A stretch of DNA of 64,000 nt from JBOFOR01 sp051659545. GTDB taxonomy: Bacteria; Bacillota; Clostridia; Peptostreptococcales; Peptostreptococcaceae. The stretch spans positions 1 to 64,000 of the forward strand of contig NZ_JBOFOR010000312.1 in assembly GCF_051659545.1 (NCBI RefSeq), given 5' to 3'. The position numbers and the translations under genes are program-made. This document shows positions 17,526 to 26,583 of the stretch, one piece after another. How positions within the stretch are numbered: position 1 is the stretch's first letter; every line of letters begins with the position of its first letter. The notes below the pieces were generated by a model that saw nothing but the letters and a program-made list of their open reading frames with translations, was not told the DNA's origin and did no database searches.

Positions 17526-19400
17526 TTATTGTTTGATTATAGCATTCAACTTACAAGCGTCCATACAAGCACCACATTTTAGACACGTAGAAACATCTAT
17601 TGCATGTTTTTCTTTTAGAGTACCAGTTATACACCCAGCAGGGCATACTTTAGTACACTTAGTACATCCCTTACATGCATCAGTTATAACGTAATCTAAT
17701 AGAGATTGACATTTACCAGCAGGACATTTTTTATCAACAACGTGAGCTAAATACTCATCATAGAAGTTATTAAGAGTACTTAAAACTGGGTTAGGAGCAC
17801 ATTTTCCAAGTCCGCATAGAGAAGTAGTTTTTATAGTTGTAGCTAATTCTTTTAAGTCTGCTAAGTCTTGTACAGTTCCTTTTCCTTCAGTTATTTTTTC
17901 AAGCATTTCTAATAGTCTCTTGTTTCCTATACGGCAAGGAGTACATTTACCACAAGATTCTTCAACAGTAAACTCAAGGAAGAATTTACATATATTTACC
18001 ATACAATCAGAATCATCAAGAACAAGCATACCACCAGAACCCATCATAGATCCTACAGAAGCTAATGATTTGAAATCTATAGCAGTATCTAGATTATTAG
18101 AAGCTAAACATCCACCAGATGGTCCACCAGTTTGAACAGCTTTGAACTCTCTTCCTTCAGGTATACCCCCACCTATTTCAAATACTATTTCTCTTAAAGT
18201 AGTTCCCATTGGAACTTCAACAAGTCCAACGTTGTTTATTTTTCCACCAAGAGCAAAAACTTTAGTTCCTGGAGAATCTTCAGTACCATACTCAGTAAAC
18301 CAAGAAGCACCCTCATTGATTATTGCTGGTATGTTAGCAAAAGTTTCAACGTTATTTAAACAAGTAGGAGAATCCCAAAGACCACGTTTAGAAGCACTGA
18401 AAGTCTTCATTCTAGGTTCTCCACGTTTACCTTCTATAGAGTTTATTAAGGCAGTACCTTCACCACAAACGAAAGCTCCAGCACCGTATTTTAATTCTAT
18501 ATCAAAGTTAAATCCAGTTCCCATTATATCATTTCCAAGTAATCCAACTTCTTTAGCTTGATTTATAGCAGTTTTTAATCTTTCTATAGCTAGAGGATAT
18601 TCAGCTCTTATATAAATATATCCAGTATCAGCACCTATAGCGTATCCGCATAGAGCCATAGCTTCTAATACGCTGTGAGGATCACCTTCAAGTATAGATC
18701 TATCCATAAATGCACCTGGGTCACCTTCATCGGCATTACATACAACATACTTATTTCCAGGAGGAGTTTGAGCAGTAGATTCCCATTTGATACCTGTAGG
18801 GAAACCAGCTCCACCTCTACCTCTTAATCCAGAAGCTTTAATTTCTTCTATAACTTTTTCTGGAGATGATTCAGTTAAGCATGAACCCAAAGCAACATAA
18901 CCTTTACAACCTATGTATTCATTTATATTTTCAGGATTGATGTGACCACAGTTTCTAAGAGCAACACGAGACTGTTTTTTGTAGAAAGACATATCATCAT
19001 GCTTTTCTACTTTTTTGTGATCAAGAGCAGGTTCTTCGAATAATAATCTTTCAATAACTGTATTATTAACAAGGTGTGATTGAACTATTTCTTCTGCGTC
19101 ATCAGGTGTAACCGTAACATAGAAAACGTTATCAGGAAAAACTTTAGCTATAGGTCCTTTTGCACAGAATCCGAAGCAACCAGTTAAGTGTACTTCAGCA
19201 TCAACGCCAGCTTTCTCTATTTCAGTTCTTAAGTTTTCAATTATTAGTAAACTGTCTGCCGATGTACATCCAGTACCTCCACAAACTAGAATTTCTCTTT
19301 TAGTAAGGTTATCCTTGCTATGATTTTCTCTCATATCAAGAGCAGGTTTGTACTCTGCAACTAAACCTTTTAATTCATCAAATGACTTTATCTTACTCAT
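17526..19400 (-). CDS. hydB: NADH-binding (NuoF-like) subunit of bifurcating hydrogenase
   Basis: This flavoprotein subunit holds FMN and the NAD(H) site and is where electron bifurcation is thought to occur. The 624-aa protein has an N-terminal thioredoxin-like [2Fe-2S] domain (CGGTGC, CFGFC), the NuoF core with GRGGAGFPTGIKW, the [4Fe-4S] motif ESCGKCTPCRIG, and a C-terminal pair of ferredoxin motifs (CKGCTKCTKVC, CLKCGACMDAC). This architecture is that of HydB rather than of a complex I NuoF. It lies between hydC and hydA. Confidence 0.93.
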   Translation of the reverse strand: MSKIKSFDELKGLVAEYKPALDMRENHSKDNLTKREILVCGGTGCTSADSLLIIENLRTEIEKAGVDAEVHLTGCFGFCAKGPIAKVFPDNVFYVTVTPDDAEEIVQSHLVNNTVIERLLFEEPALDHKKVEKHDDMSFYKKQSRVALRNCGHINPENINEYIGCKGYVALGSCLTESSPEKVIEEIKASGLRGRGGAGFPTGIKWESTAQTPPGNKYVVCNADEGDPGAFMDRSILEGDPHSVLEAMALCGYAIGADTGYIYIRAEYPLAIERLKTAINQAKEVGLLGNDIMGTGFNFDIELKYGAGAFVCGEGTALINSIEGKRGEPRMKTFSASKRGLWDSPTCLNNVETFANIPAIINEGASWFTEYGTEDSPGTKVFALGGKINNVGLVEVPMGTTLREIVFEIGGGIPEGREFKAVQTGGPSGGCLASNNLDTAIDFKSLASVGSMMGSGGMLVLDDSDCMVNICKFFLEFTVEESCGKCTPCRIGNKRLLEMLEKITEGKGTVQDLADLKELATTIKTTSLCGLGKCAPNPVLSTLNNFYDEYLAHVVDKKCPAGKCQSLLDYVITDACKGCTKCTKVCPAGCITGTLKEKHAIDVSTCLKCGACMDACKLNAIIKQ

Positions 19401-19415
19401 TATTCATCCCCCCCT

Positions 19416-19913
19416 TTAGCAACTTAATTCTAATTCTCTGTAATTATCTAGTATTTTGCTAACTCCATCAAGTTTAACCTGACCGTAAACTTTACTATTT
19501 ACAACAACAACTGGAGCAAGTCCACAAGCACCTACACATCTTAGACCTTCAAGAGTAAATCTAAGATCTTCAGTAGTTTCTCCAGCTTTAATTCCAAGTT
19601 CTTTTTCAAATTGAGCAAGTATTTTATCAGCACCCTTAACGAAGCATACAGTACCTAAGCACACACTGATTTTAAATTCTCCTCTTGGCTCAGTTGTAAA
19701 ATAAGAATAGAAACTAACAACTCCATAAACCTTAGAAGGTGATAAATCCAACTTCTTAGATATGTGAAGTTGTACTTCCTTAGGTAGATAACCAAAGATT
19801 CCTTGAGCATGGTGAAGTACTTGAATTAAAGCACCATGTGTAGTTGGAAGAGAATCGATGAAATTATCTAATTCATCAAATAACTGCTTATTGCGTGAAA
19901 CAAAATCGCACAT
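19416..19913 (-). CDS. hydC: NuoE-like [2Fe-2S] subunit of bifurcating hydrogenase
   Basis: This is the small 165-aa subunit with a helical N-terminus (HHAQGIFGYLP) and a thioredoxin-like [2Fe-2S] fold whose ligands are in CLGTVC and CVGACG. It transfers electrons between HydB and HydA. It is the first gene of the operon and has CCCCC on the plus strand (GGGGG in the mRNA) just before its start. Confidence 0.92.
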   Translation of the reverse strand: MCDFVSRNKQLFDELDNFIDSLPTTHGALIQVLHHAQGIFGYLPKEVQLHISKKLDLSPSKVYGVVSFYSYFTTEPRGEFKISVCLGTVCFVKGADKILAQFEKELGIKAGETTEDLRFTLEGLRCVGACGLAPVVVVNSKVYGQVKLDGVSKILDNYRELELSC

Positions 19914-20244
19914 ACAAATCCCCCTTTTAAATTAAAGTTAATATTTAAAAAATTAACTGGCTATAAAAATCCTTTTATAATTATATAATGATAAGGATGA
20001 TAGTGAAAAAGGATTAAAATAAGACACAATGAGTTTTTGAGAATAGACAAAAGTTGATTAAAATTGTAGATTGGATTTAAATTGAATGACTAATTATATT
20101 ATAGTATAAAAAAATATAAAAAAGTTACTAAAATATTAAAAATATTAAAAAAACTCATATGATATTTTTATATTTTGAAAAAAAAATTTATAATAAAAAA
20201 ACAACCCGTATAAATAAAATTATATTTATGCGGATTATTTTTTA
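19914..20244. other. intergenic: hydrogenase promoter region and cls terminator
   Basis: The right part (about 20196-20236) holds the cls terminator, read on the minus strand: AATCCGCATAAATA pairs with TATTTATACGGGTT and is followed by GTTTTTTT. The left part must hold the hydrogenase promoter. An ATTATA (minus-strand TATAAT) at 19980-19985 is a candidate -10, without a clear -35. An imperfect GTTAA...TTAAC repeat near 19935-19960 has spacing too wide for a Rex box. No gene is seen. Confidence 0.55.
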
Positions 20245-21726
20245 TTATAATATAGGTGAAAGAAGTCTTGAAATAGACTCTTTAATTTTTGTACTAGTTG
20301 ATCTAGAGTTATACATTTCAAGAGTAATTTCTTTAGATTTAATCATATCTTTTTCAAAGATAATTCTTTGCTGTCTCGAAATATCTGAAGCATAGATGAA
20401 AGCATTAACTTCAAAATTAAGCTCAAAGCTTCTAATATCCATATTAGCTGTACCAATAGAACAAATAGAGTCATCTATGACTATAGTTTTTGCGTGTAAA
20501 AATCCATTTTCATCGTAGTTGTAAAGCTTAGCGCCATATTTTAGTAATTCTCCTGCATATGATGATGAAGCCCAATATACAAATGGATGATCTGGCTTAG
20601 AGGGTACCATAATTCTAACGTCTACACCTGAAAAACAAGCTATTTTCAATGTTTCAGTAAGAGTTTTATCTAAGATAAAGTAGGGACTTTGTATATACAC
20701 GTATTTTTTAGCTTTTTGTATCATTTTAATGTATCCAAATTTTATTTCATCTAAGTCAGTAATGTCAGGACCGCTAGAGACTATTTGAATACCAGTATTC
20801 GAAGATGATGTTGAACCTTCAGATTTAGATAAGCAATTTTCATTAAAGTAAATACTAAAATCTAAATCTTCTTTGGTAGTGTATCTCCAGTCCAAAAGAA
20901 ACACTATATTAAGGTCCATTACACTATCGCCAATAAGTTTTAAATGAGTATCTCTCCAATTTCCAAATTTAGAATTTTTACCTAAATATTCATCTCCAAC
21001 ATTATTACCACCGATAAAACCAGTTTTACCATCAATAACAACTATTTTACGATGATTTCTATAGTTTAAGTTAAAGTTTATTAATTTCATAAAAGAAGGG
21101 AAGAATGCACCTACTTTTACTCCACCTTTTTTTAACTTTAAGATAGATTTATCAGTTAGTAATCTACTACCTACAGCATCATATAAAAGTCGAACTTCAA
21201 CACCCTCTCTAGCTTTTTCTAAAAGAACATCAATTATTTTATTTCCAATATCATCATCTTTAAAGATATAAAATTGTATATTTATATAATATTTAGCCTT
21301 TTTAAGCTCAGATAAAAGGTTGCTAAAAAATTCTTCACCATTATCATAAATTTTAATATCGTTATTAGTAGTAAGATTTGCAAAGTTAGAATTAGCTAAA
21401 GAATAAATCATATCTCTATGATCCATTAAGTTTGGATCAAAACTATCTTTACATTGCAATTTATTATAAGTGCTTAAGATGTTATCTTTTATTATTTTAT
21501 CCTCGGTTTCTTTTATTTTAAACATATTATCTTTTGAGATTCCACGACCAAAGGCTATGTACATCACAAATCCTAATGGAGGAACCGTGCTAAGTATAAG
21601 AATCCATGCTACCGTAGTTTCTATATTTCGCTTTTCTCTAAATATTAGGTTGATGATTACCAAGAAGTTAAAAATATATATTAATGTAACTAAAATTTCA
21701 TACCAAGACTCTTTAAGAAAATTCAT
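20245..21726 (-). CDS. cls: cardiolipin synthase
   Basis: This membrane enzyme joins two phosphatidylglycerols to give cardiolipin. The 493-aa protein has two N-terminal membrane helices and two phospholipase D-type HKD motifs: HRKIVVIDGKTGFIGGNN and HAKTIVIDDSICSIGTANMD. The product YRNHRKIVVIDG is typical of ClsA. It is monocistronic, with its own terminator at about 20196-20236. Confidence 0.93.
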   Translation of the reverse strand: MNFLKESWYEILVTLIYIFNFLVIINLIFREKRNIETTVAWILILSTVPPLGFVMYIAFGRGISKDNMFKIKETEDKIIKDNILSTYNKLQCKDSFDPNLMDHRDMIYSLANSNFANLTTNNDIKIYDNGEEFFSNLLSELKKAKYYINIQFYIFKDDDIGNKIIDVLLEKAREGVEVRLLYDAVGSRLLTDKSILKLKKGGVKVGAFFPSFMKLINFNLNYRNHRKIVVIDGKTGFIGGNNVGDEYLGKNSKFGNWRDTHLKLIGDSVMDLNIVFLLDWRYTTKEDLDFSIYFNENCLSKSEGSTSSSNTGIQIVSSGPDITDLDEIKFGYIKMIQKAKKYVYIQSPYFILDKTLTETLKIACFSGVDVRIMVPSKPDHPFVYWASSSYAGELLKYGAKLYNYDENGFLHAKTIVIDDSICSIGTANMDIRSFELNFEVNAFIYASDISRQQRIIFEKDMIKSKEITLEMYNSRSTSTKIKESISRLLSPIL

Positions 21727-21900
21727 ATAACTCTAATACCTCCTCATCTATATACGTTAATTATTCTGTACAGATTAATATATATATTATACTATAAATT
21801 TACAATTATAAGTAAATGGAAACACTAGAAAAAGATTAAGTTGTAGAACAAGATAAAAAATAGTTAAATAATACCTAGAGTTAGTATAAGAATAAATATA

Positions 21901-21938
21901 AAAATCGTGCTTAAAATAAGTATAAGCACGATTTTTTA
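21901..21938. terminator. terminator of the first formate/nitrite channel gene
   Basis: AAAATCGTGCTTA pairs with TAAGCACGATTTT, with T-rich flanks on both strands. It ends the minus-strand gene at 21950. Confidence 0.85.
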
Positions 21939-21949
21939 TATTTTACTAA

Positions 21950-22819
21950 TTAAGCAATTTTGTTTATATCTTCTGAGGTTTCGTCTTTATTAACGTATAA
22001 GAAGTAGTAAGCACCAGCAACGAATACTGCACCACCTATTATATTACCTATAGTAACAGGTATTAAATTATCTACAAATATACTTGGTATATTTATAGAA
22101 GCAGCATCTGCAGCAGTTTTGTGAGCAGCTTCTAAGAAAGCTGGATTAGTTTTATTGAATAAACCTGCAAATAAGTATGCCATATTTGCAACACTATGCT
22201 CGAATCCAGTACATACAAATAAGAATATACCGAAGAATCCAGCCAATAATTTACCAGTAACATCTTTTGCAGCATAAGTCATCCATACTGTAGCACAAAC
22301 TATCCAGTTACATAATATACCAGAAGCTATTGCAGCAGTCCAAGTGAATCCTAGTTTACCTATAGCGTTTTTAACAATAACACCACCATATAATCCATTA
22401 CTCCAGTCAAACACACCTGATAAACTAACTAACCATGCTACTAAAACAGCACCTATTAAATTTCCAGTCCAGACTAAAGCCCAGTTTTTAGCAGCCTGTC
22501 CCCAAGTTACCTTTTTCTTTAGTGCAGCTAAAGTAACAAGTATATTACCAGTGAATAAGTCAGCACCAGCTATTAAAACAAACATAAGTCCAGCAGGGAA
22601 CATAAGTCCAGCAACCATTTTACCTAATCCATAAGTTTCTGGGTTTGCTAATAAGTTATAAGCTGCACCAACTGACCCTAAAGCACCGAATGCTATATAA
22701 GCACCAGCTAGGAATGCAGAAGCTAAAACTTTTTTACTTGGAGTTGTAGCTTTTTTGATACCAGTTTTAATCGTATACTCAGCTATTTCAGCTGGAGTAA
22801 GCATTTTTTTATCTGCCAT
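21950..22819 (-). CDS. formate/nitrite transporter family channel 1
   Basis: This pentameric FNT-family channel moves small monovalent anions (formate, nitrite or hydrosulfide). The 289-aa protein has six predicted membrane helices and family motifs such as GADLFTGN, NWIVCATVW and GFEHSVANM. The ATG at 22819 is chosen because TAAGGAGG lies just upstream; an in-frame upstream start would run into the leader hairpin. It is divergent from a paralogue at 23069. The exact substrate cannot be told from sequence alone. Its leader contains a terminator-like hairpin. Confidence 0.9.
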   Translation of the reverse strand: MADKKMLTPAEIAEYTIKTGIKKATTPSKKVLASAFLAGAYIAFGALGSVGAAYNLLANPETYGLGKMVAGLMFPAGLMFVLIAGADLFTGNILVTLAALKKKVTWGQAAKNWALVWTGNLIGAVLVAWLVSLSGVFDWSNGLYGGVIVKNAIGKLGFTWTAAIASGILCNWIVCATVWMTYAAKDVTGKLLAGFFGIFLFVCTGFEHSVANMAYLFAGLFNKTNPAFLEAAHKTAADAASINIPSIFVDNLIPVTIGNIIGGAVFVAGAYYFLYVNKDETSEDINKIA

Positions 22820-22861
22820 TTTAAAATCCTCCTTAAAAATAAAAATTAATATAAACATAAA

Positions 22862-22891
22862 AAAATCATATTAAAGCACTAATATGATTTT
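22862..22891 (-). promoter_or_regulatory. terminator-like hairpin (candidate attenuator) in the formate channel leader
   Basis: On the minus strand, AAAATCATATTA pairs with TAATATGATTTT around a 6-nt loop and runs into TTTTTTTATG. It lies between the apparent promoter (22918-22946) and the start codon, so transcripts must pass it to express the channel. Confidence 0.6.
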
Positions 22892-22917
22892 AGTTTTCTA
22901 AATTTTCAACATTAGTA

Positions 22918-22946
22918 ATTATACAATAAAAAAAAAAAAATGTATA
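22918..22946 (-). promoter_or_regulatory. promoter of formate/nitrite channel 1
   Basis: On the minus strand, TATACA and TATAAT are separated by 17 bp. The predicted start site, near 22911, gives a leader of about 90 nt that contains the hairpin at 22862-22891. Confidence 0.5.
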
Positions 22947-23019
22947 CATTAAACATAAAAGTTAAATTAAAGATATATAAGTAAAAAATACAAAAAGATA
23001 ACAATGGACAGGAAAACGG

Positions 23020-23028
23020 TGCTATAAT
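23020..23028 (+). promoter_or_regulatory. extended -10 promoter of formate/nitrite channel 2
   Basis: TGCTATAAT fits TGnTATAAT and lies 40 nt before the start codon. No -35 match is seen. Confidence 0.5.
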
Positions 23029-23068
23029 ATTTTTGAAAAGTTATTTATATTTAATAGGGGGTGGCTTT

Positions 23069-23857
23069 ATGGACAAAAGATTCTTGACACCCGGGGAAAT
23101 AGCGAATGCTATAGTAAATGTAAATGCAAAAAGAGGAGATTTAGCAACAGTTCCTTGTATTTTGCTAGGAATAATGGCAGGTATATTTATAGGTTTAGGA
23201 GGATTAGGTAATATTTTAGTAACGCAAACTCTTGCCAATATAGACCCAGGTCTAGCTAAATTGGCAGGAGCAGCGGTATTCCCTGTTGGACTTATGTTAG
23301 TTGTGATGTGTGGAGCAGAACTATTTACAGGAAACAACTTAATGACGCTTGCAGTAGTAGAGAAAAAGACAACTATGGCAAAAATGTTTAAAAACTGGAT
23401 ATTTGTATACATAGCAAACTTTATAGGTTCTCTTTTGCTAGTTCTAGTTATTTATTATGGAGGGACCATAGCTGGAGACGCGGCTACTAAATCAATTGGT
23501 ATTGCAGAAGCTAAAGTATCATTGACTTTTTCACAAGCTTTTTTAAGAGCAATACTTTGTAACTTTATAGTTGTACTTGCAGTGTGGATGGCAACAGGGG
23601 CACAAGATATTGTATCTAAAATATTTGCATGCTGGTTCCCTATAATGCTATTTGTTTTATGTGGATTTGAGCATAGTGTTGCAAACATGTTCTTTATACC
23701 AATGGGTATGGCTTTAGGAGCTAAAGTTACTATAGCTCAACTTATAGGTAACTTAATACCTGTAACACTAGGAAATATAGTTGGTGGAGGAATTATAGTA
23801 CCATCTATGTATTACATGGCCTATTTGAAAAAAAGACCAGAAAAAAGCAAAGCATAA
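23069..23857 (+). CDS. formate/nitrite transporter family channel 2
   Basis: This is a second FNT-family channel, 262 aa, with six predicted membrane helices and the conserved segments GAELFTGNNLM and GFEHSVANMFF. It is a paralogue of the divergent gene at 21950. The ATG at 23069 follows AGGGGGTGG; an in-frame start further upstream is poorly placed and overlaps the promoter. The substrate is undetermined (formate, nitrite or hydrosulfide). Confidence 0.9.
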   Translation: MDKRFLTPGEIANAIVNVNAKRGDLATVPCILLGIMAGIFIGLGGLGNILVTQTLANIDPGLAKLAGAAVFPVGLMLVVMCGAELFTGNNLMTLAVVEKKTTMAKMFKNWIFVYIANFIGSLLLVLVIYYGGTIAGDAATKSIGIAEAKVSLTFSQAFLRAILCNFIVVLAVWMATGAQDIVSKIFACWFPIMLFVLCGFEHSVANMFFIPMGMALGAKVTIAQLIGNLIPVTLGNIVGGGIIVPSMYYMAYLKKRPEKSKA

Positions 23858-23873
23858 AAATTAAATAAAATAT

Positions 23874-23912
23874 AAAAAAAGCGTTGATATTGTAATATTA
23901 ACGCTTTTTTTT
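23874..23912 (+). terminator. terminator of formate/nitrite channel 2
   Basis: AGCGTTGATATT pairs with AATATTAACGCT (one G-T pair), extended by A-rich and T-rich flanks that end in TTTTTTTT. Confidence 0.85.
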
Positions 23913-24044
23913 ATATGTTTAAAGCCTTTATATATTGTTATTTTTTTTTTAATACATTATTATATTAATTATATAAAATTAATATAGTATAAATATGTGA
24001 ATTATATATGTGTGAATAAATAATGTATTCGAGGAGGAAACTTA

Positions 24045-24959
24045 ATGAATAAGCAATATATATATGAAAAATTATTAAATATAATAGATGAAGAAAATGT
24101 AAAATTAGATGAACCTATGAAAAAGCATATCTCTTTTAGAGTTGGAGGTCCTGCTGACATATTAGTTAAGCCTAAAACAGAAGAACAGTTAAAAGAAGTT
24201 ATTAAGTTAGTTATAAATGAAAATGTTCCATATCTTGTAATAGGAAATGGTTCTAATATTTTAATTAAAGATGGTGGTATAAGAGGGGTAGTAATAGAAA
24301 TATCAGACAACTTTAATGAATTTAAAATAGAAGGAAATAAAGTTAAGGTTCAGGCAGGAGCATTACTTTCAGTTGTAGGAAAAACAGTTTTAAGAGCAAA
24401 TCTAAAAGGATTTGAATTTGCGGCAGGTATACCTGGAACTTTAGGTGGAGCATTAGCAATGAACGCAGGTGCCTATGGTGGCGAAATGAAAGATATAGTA
24501 AAAATGGTAAGGTTGATGGATACTAAAGGGAATATATTTGAATATACAAATGAACAAATGGAATTTGGATATAGAAAAAGTATACTTTCAAGAAATGACT
24601 ATATAGTAATATCAACAGAAATAGAACTTGAAGAAGGTAATTATGATGAAATAAAAGCTACAATGGCAGATTTCACTCAAAGAAGAATTACAAAGCAACC
24701 ATTAAGCTTACCTAGTGCAGGAAGTACATTTAAAAGACCAGTAGGTCAATTTGCTGGAAAATTAATAGAAGATAGCGGACTTAGAGGTTTAACTTTAAGA
24801 GGAGCGCAAGTGTCAGAAAAACACTGTGGATTTGTAGTTAATATAGGAAATGCTAAAGCTAAAGATCTTTTAGATTTAATGTATGTAGTAAAAAGTACTG
24901 TAAATGCTAAATTTGGGGTAATGCTTGAGGAAGAAGTTAAAATACTTGGAGAGGATTAA
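24045..24959 (+). CDS. murB: UDP-N-acetylmuramate dehydrogenase
   Basis: This flavoenzyme reduces UDP-GlcNAc-enolpyruvate to UDP-MurNAc in peptidoglycan synthesis. The 304-aa protein has the FAD-binding GNGSNILIKDGG, the GIPGTLGGALAMNAGAYGGE segment, the catalytic serine in PSAGSTFKRP and the C-terminal glutamate in EEEVKILG. This is the short (type II) MurB form of Gram-positives. A GAGGAGG site precedes the ATG. It starts a run of genes (PHP, rapZ, yvcK) with short spacings. Confidence 0.95.
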   Translation: MNKQYIYEKLLNIIDEENVKLDEPMKKHISFRVGGPADILVKPKTEEQLKEVIKLVINENVPYLVIGNGSNILIKDGGIRGVVIEISDNFNEFKIEGNKVKVQAGALLSVVGKTVLRANLKGFEFAAGIPGTLGGALAMNAGAYGGEMKDIVKMVRLMDTKGNIFEYTNEQMEFGYRKSILSRNDYIVISTEIELEEGNYDEIKATMADFTQRRITKQPLSLPSAGSTFKRPVGQFAGKLIEDSGLRGLTLRGAQVSEKHCGFVVNIGNAKAKDLLDLMYVVKSTVNAKFGVMLEEEVKILGED

Positions 24960-24962
24960 TAA

Positions 24963-25682
24963 ATGCAAATATTAGCTGACTATCATACTCACACTAAATA
25001 CAGTCATGGAATAGGTACTATAGAAGAAAATGTAAAAGTAGCTATTTCTAAAGGTATAAAAACTATTGGAATATCTGATCATGGTTATAAACATATGTCA
25101 TATGGTATAAAAATCAAAGATATTTATAAGATGAGAGAAGAAATTGATAAACTAAAGCTTAAGTATACTAATATAGACATTTTGTTAGGAATGGAATGCA
25201 ATATATTAGATGATAATGGTAAAATAGATATAAATGAAGAAATTATTAAAGTAGTAGACTATGTTATGGCAGGTTATCATTTTGGGTCTACGCCAAACTC
25301 TATAAGGGGAGCCTTAAACCACTGTGATAACTATATAATAAAAAGTAGAAAATCTAAAGAATACAATACAAAAGCTATAATAAATGCAATGAATAAAAAT
25401 AATATATTTATAATAACTCATCCTGGTGATAAAGGAGATGTTTATATAGAAGATATTGCAAAAGTAGCTAAAGAAACTAATACTAGGTTAGAAATAAATA
25501 GTAGTCATGGTTTTTTAAATGTAGAGCAACTAAACAAGATAAAGCATATTAAGAACACTTTTGTTATAGGTTCGGATGCACATAAACCTGAAAATGTAGG
25601 TAATTTTGCCTTAGCTATGAAAATCGTAAGAGAAGCTAATCTAGATTTATCATTGATAGAAAATATTAAAAATATAGATTAA
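24963..25682 (+). CDS. PHP-domain phosphoesterase
   Basis: This 239-aa protein of the polymerase and histidinol phosphatase fold has the metal-binding motifs HTHTKYSHG, SDHGY, GMECNI, AGYHFG, HPGD and GSDAHKP. It belongs to the YcdX-like stand-alone PHP enzymes. The substrate is unknown. It begins 3 nt after murB and is followed by rapZ, so it is in the same transcript. Confidence 0.88.
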   Translation: MQILADYHTHTKYSHGIGTIEENVKVAISKGIKTIGISDHGYKHMSYGIKIKDIYKMREEIDKLKLKYTNIDILLGMECNILDDNGKIDINEEIIKVVDYVMAGYHFGSTPNSIRGALNHCDNYIIKSRKSKEYNTKAIINAMNKNNIFIITHPGDKGDVYIEDIAKVAKETNTRLEINSSHGFLNVEQLNKIKHIKNTFVIGSDAHKPENVGNFALAMKIVREANLDLSLIENIKNID

Positions 25683-25696
25683 GAGGGGGAGTTAAC

Positions 25697-26554
25697 ATGA
25701 AATTCGTAATAGTTACAGGTCTTTCGGGATCAGGAAAAAGTGAGACAATGAGAGCTTTAGAGGACATGGGTTTTTACTGTGTGGATAACTTACCTCCAGC
25801 CCTGATAACTAAGTTTGCAGAATTGTGTTATCAACCTAATTCTAGTATTGATAAAGTTGCATTAGGAATAGATATAAGAGGAAGAAAATTCTTTGAAGTT
25901 CTTCATGAAAGTTTAAATTATTTACAAAAAGAAAATTATAAGTATGAAATTTTATACTTAGACTGCTCGGATGATGTACTATTAAAAAGATACAAAATGA
26001 CAAGAAGAAATCATCCTTTATCTAGAAACATACAAATACCAGAAGGTATAAAAATGGAAAGAGAGATAATGGAGCCTTTAAAGGACAGAGCAGATTGTAT
26101 AATAGATACAACTAATATGAAGCCAAAAGATTTACAGGAAGAAATAGAAAAAATATACTCTGAGGGTGAGGAGAATTCTAAACTTACTATATCTATTGTT
26201 TCCTTTGGATTTAAACATGGAATACCGGCTGATTGCGACTTAGTCTTTGATGTAAGATTTTTACCAAATCCATATTATGCAGAAGAACTAAGACCAAAAA
26301 CTGGTGATGATGAAGATGTAAGAACTTATGTAATGAATTCTAAAATTAGTGAAGAATTTTATGGTAAACTTAGTGATATGATACAATTTTTAATTCCTCA
26401 GTATATAGAAGAAGGAAAACAACACCTAGTAATAGGTATAGGATGTACAGGGGGAAGACACAGATCTGTAACTATATCTAACTTAATATATGATGAATTA
26501 ACTAATAAAGGATATAGAGTAGTCAAAAAACATAGAGACTCTATGTTACGATAA
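25697..26554 (+). CDS. rapZ: RNase adapter / nucleotide-binding protein RapZ (YvcJ)
   Basis: This 285-aa P-loop protein has Walker A GLSGSGKSE near the N-terminus and the C-terminal GIGCTGGRHRSVTIS motif. In Enterobacteria it adapts RNase E to GlmZ; in Bacillus YvcJ is a GTPase linked to competence and cell-wall precursor sensing. Its position before yvcK and whiA is the conserved Firmicutes arrangement. Confidence 0.95.
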   Translation: MKFVIVTGLSGSGKSETMRALEDMGFYCVDNLPPALITKFAELCYQPNSSIDKVALGIDIRGRKFFEVLHESLNYLQKENYKYEILYLDCSDDVLLKRYKMTRRNHPLSRNIQIPEGIKMEREIMEPLKDRADCIIDTTNMKPKDLQEEIEKIYSEGEENSKLTISIVSFGFKHGIPADCDLVFDVRFLPNPYYAEELRPKTGDDEDVRTYVMNSKISEEFYGKLSDMIQFLIPQYIEEGKQHLVIGIGCTGGRHRSVTISNLIYDELTNKGYRVVKKHRDSMLR

Positions 26555-26583
26555 TTCCTATATTGAATAATATGGAGGAAAAA

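Noticed and set aside
18142..18561. 139-aa open frame on the plus strand
   Set aside because: It lies entirely antisense to hydB, has low complexity and no ribosome site; hydB has clear domain motifs.
19930..19962. Rex operator before hydC
   Set aside because: GTTAA and TTAAC halves are present but about 11 bp apart, too far for the 18-bp Rex site.
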